Source: Xylogone sp. PMI_703 (taxonomy: Eukaryota; Ascomycota; Leotiomycetes). From it: a stretch of 64,000 nucleotides of DNA. Of this stretch, positions 48,343 through 57,437 are shown one piece after another (positions within the stretch are counted from its first letter, which is position 1; every line of letters starts with the position of its first letter). The position numbers and the translations under genes were made by a program. The stretch covers positions 7,502,001 through 7,566,000 of the forward strand of contig JAJTUQ010000003.1 of the NCBI GenBank assembly GCA_021399445.1. The letters are read 5' to 3'. The notes below the pieces were generated by a model. That model made no database searches and was not told the DNA's origin. It saw only the letters and a program-made list of their open reading frames with translations.

Positions 48343-49767
48343 GTGTTTAATGAGAGAAAAGGGGGAAGGCGTGGGTGCTTAGTTTACTCTGGTCTTTGTT
48401 CGAGGGCGAAGGACTTGTTATCATACATGCTGAGAAGGCGAGTGCTTTTTTTCTGAATCGTCGCACGAAAGATGCGGATCGATGGATGTAATGAAATCAT
48501 TGAGGGGAGCACAAGCGTTGGGAACATTTTCACTATTCGCCGGGCTTTTCAATATGCAATTTGGGGAGCTAGCTGGCTTTTTTGCTGGGACGGGTTATTA
48601 ACATGAGACATTTACTTTTGGCATCAAGCGTGTTACTTTGACAGACTCTGCGAAATCGATATCCTTCTATTTCCCTGGAACGAGATTGGCTGTGCAGAAT
48701 GGTGCTTTTGACGTGAGTGTTATTCTTTTTTTAGGGGATGATAAGAGGCTTCAGCCGCACGTCTACTGTGGTAAGGCTTGACAGGGCCGATTATTAGAAA
48801 CATGCTGTGGACGCGGGAATGATAGGATGGAAAAGTAAAGTAAATTAGGAGAAGGATCAATAAGGTAGGCCCGTCATTTTCAGCATGCCTTGCGTAAGAG
48901 ACGACTTGTATACTATTAATTCCGTACAATACGCCTTCAGATGACAAGCTGAAGAAGTATCAACTCTATCTCCTCAGTCTGTCAACATTACTACATCGAT
49001 ACACCAGGGCTGGCTCTCGCCTTTCTCTCAAAACTATGCTAGAAAAAAGCAATTATCCCTGGTTCTGGATAGACTCCCATGTCCTAGTTATTGTAAGCCA
49101 TTGACGAATCGATGAGAAGGGATCAGCACAATACAGTAAGTACATGGTGAATTAGTCGTCTGTGCTACAGGATAATTGTCTTAACAATTCTCGTAAACTT
49201 TGTAGATCGATCGTATCCCATTAATAGGTACACTGTATACAGCACTGCAATAAGTTTGATTGCTCATGGTTCAGGCAAACAAAATGGAGAATGAATAAAT
49301 GTCCCTTTTCGACCTATGGTGTCGCCCCGTGCTTGCATCTTACTGCATTGTGCCCAACGAATGTGGCCTAGGGGGGGTGGCTTTGCATAAGGGAATACGG
49401 GGAGTGGGCTGGTGTTAGGGCGGTGTCTTGTTGACTTGCATGGGCTTTTGCTGTGACACGAGAAATACAGAGGGTGAGAGGGTGAGAGGTGGCGGGGCTG
49501 GCCGCCAAGTGGGCTGCAAGCTGCGAGCAACCTTTCCCCAAGCTTCTCTTTTTGCCCACCGCCACTACAAGAACCCGAGTCGGTGGAGCTGGGTTGCGCT
49601 CTCCTAAACAACACATCGTACAGCTACACCTTTCTTACCTCTTCACAGGGTTTTCCTTTTTGCTGTTTGATTCCATCTTTCCTTTTCTTTCCTTCCTATC
49701 CATTACTTGATACCCCGCTCAAAGACCAATTGAACATATCTCAACTGCCACTATCACCACTGAAATC
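48343..49767. other. Intergenic, DSK2 3' region and UAP1 promoter
   Basis: No gene recognised. A pyrimidine-rich leader (about 49630-49710) precedes UAP1. Confidence 0.4.
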
Positions 49768-51362
49768 ATGGCTGTTATTCAGAAGGCTCTCGATGCATTA
49801 CACTTGTCCAAGGATAGCGGTGTCCCTCCCCAGGAGCCACCGCAAGCAAAGCTCGATTCCCTGAAGGAAGAGTACAAGAAGGCTGGCCAAGACCAAGTCT
49901 TTGCATTCTACGACTCACTCAGTGTCCCCGAGAAGGCAGCTCTCTACGACCAATTGTCCGCCTTCGATCCCGAATACATCAACACGATTGCGGACAAAGC
50001 ATTGAACCCTCCCAAGCCCAAAGACAGCGAGCCCACAGAAAATGCACTCAACCCCCTGCCAGAGACTGCAACAGCCAGTATACTCGATTCGAAGGCGGAA
50101 GATCTAGACAAATGGTACAACTCAGGTCTCGATCTCATTGGCGAGAACAAGGTCGCCGTGGTGCTCATGGCCGGTGGACAAGGAACGAGGTTGGGCAGCT
50201 CAGCTCCGAAGGGCTGCTTTGACATCGGGCTCCCATCCCACAAATCCCTCTTCCAGATCCAGGCCGAGCGGATACGGAAGATTGAGCAGCTCGCTGCCAA
50301 GAAGACTGGAGCTAGCAAAGTCGTCGTGCCCTGGTATGTCATGACCAGTGGTCCCACACGTGGCCCTACCGAAGCTTTCTTCAAGGAGAATAACTACTTC
50401 GGTCTGAACAAGGAGAATGTGATCGTCTTCGAGCAGGGTGTGTTGCCATGTATCTCGAACGATGGTAAGATCCTCCTGGAGAGCAAGGCCAAGGTTGCTG
50501 TTGCTCCCGATGGAAACGGAGGTATCTACCAGGCTCTTATCGTGTCCAATGTCCTCTCCGACATGCGCAAGCGTGGAATCCAGCACATCCACGCTTACTG
50601 CGTCGACAACTGTCTTGTTAAGGTCGCTGATCCAGTCTTCATTGGATTCAGCGCCTCGAAGGATGTTGATATTGCCACCAAAGTCGTCCGGAAGCGCAAT
50701 GCTAAGGAATCGGTTGGCCTGATCGTGCTGAAGAACGGCCGACCTGATGTGGTTGAATACTCCGAGATTGACAAGGAGACCGCCGAAGCCATGGACCCCA
50801 AGCTACAAGGCGTGCTTAAGTTCCGAGCTGCCAATATCGTCAACCACTACTACTCCTTCCGCTTCCTCGAGTCGATCCCACAGTGGGCCAAGACTCTCCC
50901 TCATCACGTTGCACGAAAGAAGATTCCATATGTCAACACGGAGACTGGCGAGACCATCAAGCCAGAGAAGCCCAATGGCATCAAGCTCGAGCAGTTCGTC
51001 TTCGACGTGTTCCCCATGCTGGCATTGAACAAGTTCGCCTGCATGGAAGTCAGGCGCGAGGATGAGTTCAGCCCCTTGAAGAACGCACGAGGAACTGGTG
51101 AGGATGACCCAGATACCAGCAGAAGGGATATCATGCAGCAGGGCAAGAAGTGGCTCGTTGCCGCGGGTGCCCAGGTCGTTAGCAAAGGGGAGGATGACGG
51201 TGTTGAGGTTTCACCGCTGATTAGCTATGTAAGTTGTTCCCTCGTATTTCGTATCTTGTACGAGACTAATGAAATTTTCCATCACAGGGTGGTGAAGGTC
51301 TCGAACACGTCAAGGGCGCTACCATTACCGCTCCGGCCGTGATTGAGAAGGAGGGCGCCTAG
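49768..51362 (+). CDS. uap1: UDP-N-acetylglucosamine pyrophosphorylase
   Basis: Makes UDP-GlcNAc from GlcNAc-1-phosphate and UTP, the last step of the hexosamine pathway that feeds chitin, N-glycans and GPI anchors; cytosolic. Exons 49768-51228 and 51288-51362 give 511 residues. The nucleotide-binding signature [11 protein letters not shown] lies at 133-143 with the catalytic Lys at about 148 (SSAPKGC). Other landmarks are [23 protein letters not shown], the [12 protein letters not shown] substrate region and EFSPLKNA. The second exon supplies the final [10 protein letters not shown] strand found across the family; without splicing the frame would end in unrelated residues. The N-terminal helical extension is usual for eukaryotic enzymes. 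Confidence 0.96.
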
Positions 51363-53897
51363 GATGGGAGGTGGTTTGTTAGACGCACCTACGGGTCGTA
51401 GTCTTGGAGTTTTCGGGAGGGGTCCGCCCGGGTACACAAAAAACTTATATAACGTATAGTAATGATAAAAGAGTTCATGAGAATAAAGAAATGTTAATCT
51501 GAAAAGTTTTGGAATATTCATCTTTTCTCTTCATCGTGTCAGTTTTTCCCTTAGCGGTTACGTTACAACACAGCAGCTCCACAATGAGTCGGGCCTAACT
51601 GCAACTCAACTCGACTCGAACTTCTTCACTGACCTAGCTCTTAATTCAGACTTCAACCCCACTCAACTCCCCTGGATAAAATGAAAAGAAGGAGGCTATG
51701 CTCATGCTCATGCTCAAGTTGTAGATATATCATTTACCCCGCATTTTCGAAGGATTCATACATGCAGGTTGACAAGCATTTCAAATTAGATGCTTTTCAA
51801 AAAGATGATGCAAAGAAAAGATAATCCGGTCAATTAGTTGCTCCGAATGAATGGGATTATACAGATCTCTCAGTTACAAGTTTAACTTTTTATCGTGAGA
51901 TTATGTAATGTAATGGAGTGTGGTACAAATTATTGACTAAATAATTAGGCTTTTCGTAGGGCTGATAATTCCACTGTCTTTTTCTGTCTGGTGTAGTGTA
52001 GAGTAGAGTAAGATAGAGTACGTCGGGTGGTACGGATGTAATATACACGTGATGTGATGTGATGTGAACAGATTATGGCGAGTTTAGCACAATCTACCGC
52101 GGTAATAAGATGGCTTTTGCAATTGTAATTGGTGATGGAGAGTAGTAATTGGTTGGTTGATTTCGGCACAGCCCCTTGATACGCCGGTAATGTACTCTGT
52201 AATAGCGGATATCTCTTTACAGAATAATACTTCGCACTTGCAATATCGGTTTGATCTTAACAAGAATTGAGAATCGAGAGAGATTAGTTAACTATGATAG
52301 TTGTCTTTCAGATGCACTACCACAGTGATCTACAATACTTGTATTACTCGCTCTTTTTGCAGATTCTGGATTGTATCCGCGAGTCTCACTCCGTATAGTT
52401 TTCTTAGTTTAGCTCGGGATACCTCATAGATCCTTATCCGTCAAGATGCAATCGGCCTTCATCTCTCTTTGTTTTGGTTTAACCTGCGCTTTTCCGTTGT
52501 GGAGATTGTAGCTCTAGTGCATTACCTACTTCTTTCAGTATCCTTTACAGCGTTTTGAATCCTTCAACTGTACTGCACATGTTTGCTGGCCGTGCTGGCA
52601 TGTCAGACCACAGTTGTCCCGGAACACCGCTGGACTGATCAGTTACTGTGATCAGACACAGTATGTGAAGATCACCAGGAAGCATCACAAAGTAGTTCTA
52701 GATGGTGATGAGCAGCTAGACGTCATCTACTTGTAGCTGCGTTCGATAGTTACAGTAAGTCGTCCATCGGCTCCCACTCTGCGGTTCTGTCACGGTTCAG
52801 CAGGTCTGATCGGGCAAGTAAATGCTGATTGGGTGGAATGGCAGCGGAGTGACGTTGGAGCGCGCCAAGCCCTATCGTCGCCCGCAGCACTGGTTGCTAG
52901 GGGGCGCAGCAACAGCCACCCCAGGCGAACCTTACTTTAATTCGATGCAGGCCTGTCTGGTTGGTGGAGATCGCGAAGGACGTCCCTTTCGAGCGCGTTT
53001 GCCTTTGCGCCCGTTCGGAGCTGCAAAGAGGTTAATTCAAGGGATTCACTTGATTGGCTGCAGAGTCATGGAGCTGGTGATGGTAAGATTGCCCGTCTCG
53101 ACCGGCTAATAATTGGATCCTACGGAGTTCAGTATGGTACAGTTCAGTAAGGTACGGTTACAGTAGAAACAGCCATGGAGACAATAAGGTTGGAGATCAA
53201 AGCGGAAGGATTCACTGAAAACGCCTGATGAGGTGCCTTATTACTCTCCTGGTAGGGCAGTGACGGTTAGTGAGCATCGTCACTCCCCTTTCTGTCTTTC
53301 ATCATTGCTACTTAAGTCCCAGGATCTGGCTCCGAGGATCTCTTCTTGGCTCTTTGGCTTCTTTGCCTCCTTCCTGTTCTTTGCCTTGTTCATTGCCTCT
53401 TCGAGAACACCAAAAGGTGGCATCCGAACAACCCAGTATATACCGTATCGCCCAATTGGGCTTTTCTTCCAATTATTCCAAATCCTCCGCGGCAGGTGAT
53501 TGCATCTCAGTGCCTTCAGCCACAGACGGTGCTCTCTTTGTGCATTGCGCCCCGCTACTAGGGAAACCCGGAACAGTACAAGCAGAGCAAAGAGCTACCT
53601 AGTGAGACGGGCAAATCGATTCTTGCAGCCAAGCAACTACTGTCGGCTTCGTGCCGTATTACCACTAGACACCTGTCTCAGGCGCGCAAACATTAACCTC
53701 CATCTTATTAATTACACCGCCGAGCCCTCTTACCAACCCGATTTCTTCTTTTGATTTTTGCCTCCCGCAAAGGGCATATCAGCAGCAGCAGCAGCACAGC
53801 GCGCGCATCTGTTCTACATATTCGATCGGTTTCATCTTCTCCTTGCTTCAACCACCCTACACATCCTTTTTCTTAATCGCGCGAATCTCTTTTCACA
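51363..53897. other. Intergenic, nothing recognised
   Basis: Holds a small run of AGAGTA-type repeats (about 51990-52020) and three GATGT copies (52050-52065). Open frames up to 110 codons near 53230-53750 lack any domain and look like leader sequence. Confidence 0.4.
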
Positions 53898-55070
53898 ATG
53901 CGCTTCGATCTCAGTACTTTGCTCGTAGCTTCCTTGCTTTCCTCCGTCGCGACTTCTGTTGCTGTACCGGCATCCGACAACGATGACCTCATCGCGCGCG
54001 ACAGCGATGTCCTGCTCCAGGAGCGCGACGTTCTCTTCGGCGATGTAAGCGATCTGTGGAAGAGGAAAGGCGGTGGTGGAGGAGGCGGTAGAGGTGGTGG
54101 TGGTGGTTCTTCAGGTGGGTCTCATGGAAGCGGCTCTCACTCGGGAGGCTCTTCCAACAGTGGTAAACCCTCAAGCGGCGGAAGCTCACAGGGAAACTCA
54201 GGTGGCGGCTCTTCTTCCGGCGGCAGCTCCAGCGGAGGCTCTGGTGGAGGCTCCAGTTCTGGAGGTTCCTCAAGCAGTGGTTCTGGACGTGGATCATCTT
54301 CTGGGTATGTTGTTTTCTTCTTTCTTCCCCATTCCTGTGTCGCATTTCTTGGATTGATGTATATACTAACGCTGATTCTTTCATCCAGATCTTCATCATC
54401 AGGCTCATCCGGAAGCGGAGGCAGAGCGCCTTTGGGCTCTACTACATCTTCGACAGGTGGCCGAACCAAAACCGGATCTGGTCCACCACCTTCCTTCGGT
54501 GGAGGACGATACTACCCCGGTGGTGCTGCAGTCCCTTACACCGCAGGTGGCCGCACTCCATCTGGTCTTGGGCCTGCAGGATTCTTTGGTTTGGGTGCTC
54601 TGGCCTTCTTCCCCGGTCTCTGGCTCTTTGGCGCGTGGTCTTACCCCTACCACAATCCATACACCTTCCGCAATCACACTGCGACGAACAGCACCAACAC
54701 TACCAATGGTGACCGTGATGTGGTTCCCAGACAAGACTCGAATGATCAAGGCGTACTCCAGACCAAGAATGTGGTCTGCCTCTGCGCCCAGTACGCCGAG
54801 TGTGGCTGCGACGATAGCGCAAACAGCACCGTCGTCCTGGACGAACTCATTGGTAACGGATCGTATGAAGCGTTGAACAAGACTCTGGTTAACGTCGCCG
54901 ACGTCAATGGCACCAGCACTATCATCATCAATGGTACCTTGCCTAATGGAACTACTGCTGCAGGTGGCAGCGAGAACGCAAATGCCGCAGCCGGATTGAC
55001 GACCTTGCTCCAGGCCAGCGGATGGTGGATGATGATTGCCAGTGTTGGTCTGACAGTTTTCTGGGTTTAG
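53898..55070 (+). CDS. Ser/Gly-rich cell-surface protein, probably GPI-anchored
   Basis: Protein of 362 residues from exons 53898-54304 and 54389-55070. A clear signal peptide (MRFDLSTLLVASLLSSVA) is followed by a Kex2-like KRK site near residue 55, then about 80 residues of GGSSSGG repeats continuing across the intron. A hydrophobic Gly/Phe segment (GLGALAFFPGLWLFGAW) precedes a conserved-looking module with CLCAQYAECGCDD and several N-glycosylation sites. The C-terminus has small residues followed by a hydrophobic tail (WWMMIASVGLTVFWV), as expected for GPI attachment. I recognise the Cys module as one common in ascomycete proteins of unknown function (possibly DUF7732). The 84-nt intron is a multiple of three and open, so retention would insert a hydrophobic stretch; the GTATGT donor and branch site TACTAAC favour splicing. 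Confidence 0.8.
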   Translation: MRFDLSTLLVASLLSSVATSVAVPASDNDDLIARDSDVLLQERDVLFGDVSDLWKRKGGGGGGGRGGGGGSSGGSHGSGSHSGGSSNSGKPSSGGSSQGNSGGGSSSGGSSSGGSGGGSSSGGSSSSGSGRGSSSGYVVFFFLPHSCVAFLGLMYILTLILSSRSSSSGSSGSGGRAPLGSTTSSTGGRTKTGSGPPPSFGGGRYYPGGAAVPYTAGGRTPSGLGPAGFFGLGALAFFPGLWLFGAWSYPYHNPYTFRNHTATNSTNTTNGDRDVVPRQDSNDQGVLQTKNVVCLCAQYAECGCDDSANSTVVLDELIGNGSYEALNKTLVNVADVNGTSTIIINGTLPNGTTAAGGSENANAAAGLTTLLQASGWWMMIASVGLTVFWV

Positions 55071-55824
55071 AGACTATAGCCTTTTCATGACTTCAAGAGG
55101 GCAAGGTAAGATTTGGCGGAAAGAAAAAAGAAAGACCTGCAATTGCATGCTATTGAACGATTATTATACCTTTTTGCTTTGGGGATCACGGGGTTTTATT
55201 TAGTAAACAAACATTCTATTACGCTCGTTCCGGTTTTAGTTTTGGCGTCAGTGAGGTATGAGAATATGACGGCGCTTGATGTTATTCTGGGATAACGCCT
55301 TACCGAAGAAAACGACCTGGCAGGATGGGACGGCATTTGACGTCGAAATTAAACCACTCTGGTATAATGGGCTTTATTTCCTTGTTTTATTATTCGCAGC
55401 TGAGAATAGGAATGGTTTTGTTCCTCGTTTGCTTGGCCTTGGCTTTGGTTTAGATAGATTTTCTTTCACAAGAGAAACGACGGTGGCTTTCGTGCGTATA
55501 GTTTCCGCCGGAAAACCACGTTACTATGTATTATAATATCCAATAACTTTCAACCAGTCAGGGTTCCTTTCTACGTGACCAATTGCTTCCTCAGATATTG
55601 TGTCCTGTGATAACTTAAAAGTAGATTGTCGGCGTGCAAGGCTGAAATCGCCCGTTGGAGCGTTGCAGTGAGGGTGGATCCTACAACGTCATTCGTTACT
55701 CTTCACTTCATGCAAGGCTGCCAACGCCACACAGCCCTGCCGAGACCCTTGAATTTATTATTTAATCCTCCTACGCCTCCCTGAATATTACTATCTCCTA
55801 TTTAGATATTAACATCAAGCACCA
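55071..55824. other. Intergenic, nothing recognised
   Basis: 3' region of the surface-protein gene and promoter of the glycosylase gene. Short open frames only. Confidence 0.4.
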
Positions 55825-56970
55825 ATGGGGGTCATAGAGTCGCCAGAGAACGGGATCAAAGTGGAAGAGGAGGAAATAGACCATGGCCACCAAGCAGACC
55901 CAGACGGCGATCCCATCCCAGCCAGCTTCGCCGGCAGACTGGACCTCTCATCTTTCAAGTACACACTACGAAGTCAACGGCACAATAATGACACCGATAA
56001 GATTACTAAACCCCAATCAGCACCTCCAGATTCTCATCGCAATACCAGACGATCTCTCGCCTCTCCATCACCCTCCTCCTCAACCCTCCTCCTAAGCCGC
56101 ACAAGATCCCAAACCCAAAGTCCCAAGCGCAAACTCCCACTCGAACCCGATACTCCAGGGCTATCACCCTCATCTCTCTCCCCATCGCGCTCCTCACCCT
56201 CGAAAAAGCGCCGCTCGCCATCCTCCTACGCCCCTCCTTCAACCTACGCCCACCTCCCTCACCTCCCGGACGTCCTAGCTCCAAACCTCCTCGTCCTCTT
56301 CGTAGGCCTCAACCCAGGTATCGAAACCGCACGCTCGGGCCACGCATACGCCCACCCATCCAATCTCTTCTGGAAGCTCCTGCACAGCAGCGGATGCACG
56401 ACGCGGCGGCTCTCTCCGACGGAAGACCGGGACCTGCCGCGACTGTTCTCGATGGGGAACACGAATATCGTGGCGAGGCCGACGAGGAATGGAGGGGAGC
56501 TGAGCAAGAACGAGATGGATGAGAGTGTCAATGTGCTGGTAGAGAAGGTGCGGAAGTGGGAGCCTGAGTGCGTGTGCTTGGTTGGGAAGGGGATCTGGGA
56601 GAGTGTTTGGAGGGTTAGGAAGGGGAGGCCGATTCGGAAGGAGGAGTTTCGGTATGGGTGGCAGAGTGAGGAGGAGGATTTTATTGATACGAGGGGTAGA
56701 GGGGAGGTTAAGAAGGAGGGCAAGAGGAGGCTGGGGATGGTTTTCGTGGCTACGAGTACGAGTGGGTTGGCTGCTTCGCTGTTGCCGCATGAGAAGGAGG
56801 CGATATGGAGGGAATTGGGGGCTTGGGTGGAACGAAGGAGGGAGGAGAGGGCTGCTGAAATAGATGCTGCTCTTGGTAATGCTGGTGCTGACATTGGTGC
56901 TGATACTGATACCACCATTTTGGATAATCAAACTATTCCGGAGATTAAGTTGGAAAATATAGACTCATAA
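55825..56970 (+). CDS. G/T(U) mismatch DNA glycosylase, TDG/MUG family
   Basis: Removes thymine or uracil from G mismatches in base-excision repair; nuclear. A single exon encodes 381 residues. The first about 145 residues are disordered, Ser/Pro-rich and basic (SPSKKRRSP), a plausible nuclear signal and DNA-binding tail. The catalytic domain starts near 150 with LLVLFVGLNPG (161-165), whose Asn163 matches the water-activating Asn of the TDG motif GINPG. HPSNLFWKLL and GNTNIVARPT follow as in the family. The DNA-intercalation loop is ATSTSGLAA at about 309-317. An acidic C-terminal tail with a final EIKLENIDS could be a SUMO-related site, but that is speculative. No intron. It converges on the NOD-like receptor gene, 467 bases away. 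Confidence 0.9.
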   Translation: MGVIESPENGIKVEEEEIDHGHQADPDGDPIPASFAGRLDLSSFKYTLRSQRHNNDTDKITKPQSAPPDSHRNTRRSLASPSPSSSTLLLSRTRSQTQSPKRKLPLEPDTPGLSPSSLSPSRSSPSKKRRSPSSYAPPSTYAHLPHLPDVLAPNLLVLFVGLNPGIETARSGHAYAHPSNLFWKLLHSSGCTTRRLSPTEDRDLPRLFSMGNTNIVARPTRNGGELSKNEMDESVNVLVEKVRKWEPECVCLVGKGIWESVWRVRKGRPIRKEEFRYGWQSEEEDFIDTRGRGEVKKEGKRRLGMVFVATSTSGLAASLLPHEKEAIWRELGAWVERRREERAAEIDAALGNAGADIGADTDTTILDNQTIPEIKLENIDS

Positions 56971-57437
56971 TAATTTGCTTAGATCTTAATACAACAAGAA
57001 ATAGATTAATGTCCGTCTGTCCATGCCGAAAAACCTGCCGTGCCGAAAAATTTAAGGAGTACTTTGACTTCGAGAATCTCAAACTCTGTGCAGGCATTGA
57101 TACCTCCCATATCATTGTGAAAATCGTAGTCCTCACCGTGAACTTAACTCCCCAGAAATTTCACGATTGTGTTATCGTTGTTGCGCCTGATATACTGAAA
57201 GTTCCGATCGGGGCAGAACAGAGTTTCTTTACTACAATTCCAACATCGAGTCATTATTTCTAAGACTTATATAGGCGTCTTACCTGAGCTTTAAGGCTTT
57301 ATTACTCATGCTGAAAATCATCATTAGCGTTGTATCTGGTCTATCATACAAAATTACCACGCAGACTGATACCGTCAAAGTTAAAGCTGCACGATTTTAT
57401 ACAGTGCACTAACTATTAACTTCCATCCAGTTCCTAG
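56971..57437. other. Intergenic region between convergent genes
   Basis: AT-rich, with no gene recognised; an 84-codon frame (57009-57263, plus) shows no features. Confidence 0.35.

Noticed and set aside
52822..53109. 95-codon plus-strand frame in the region before the surface-protein gene
   Set aside because: No domain or splice continuation; GC-rich stretches readily give such frames.
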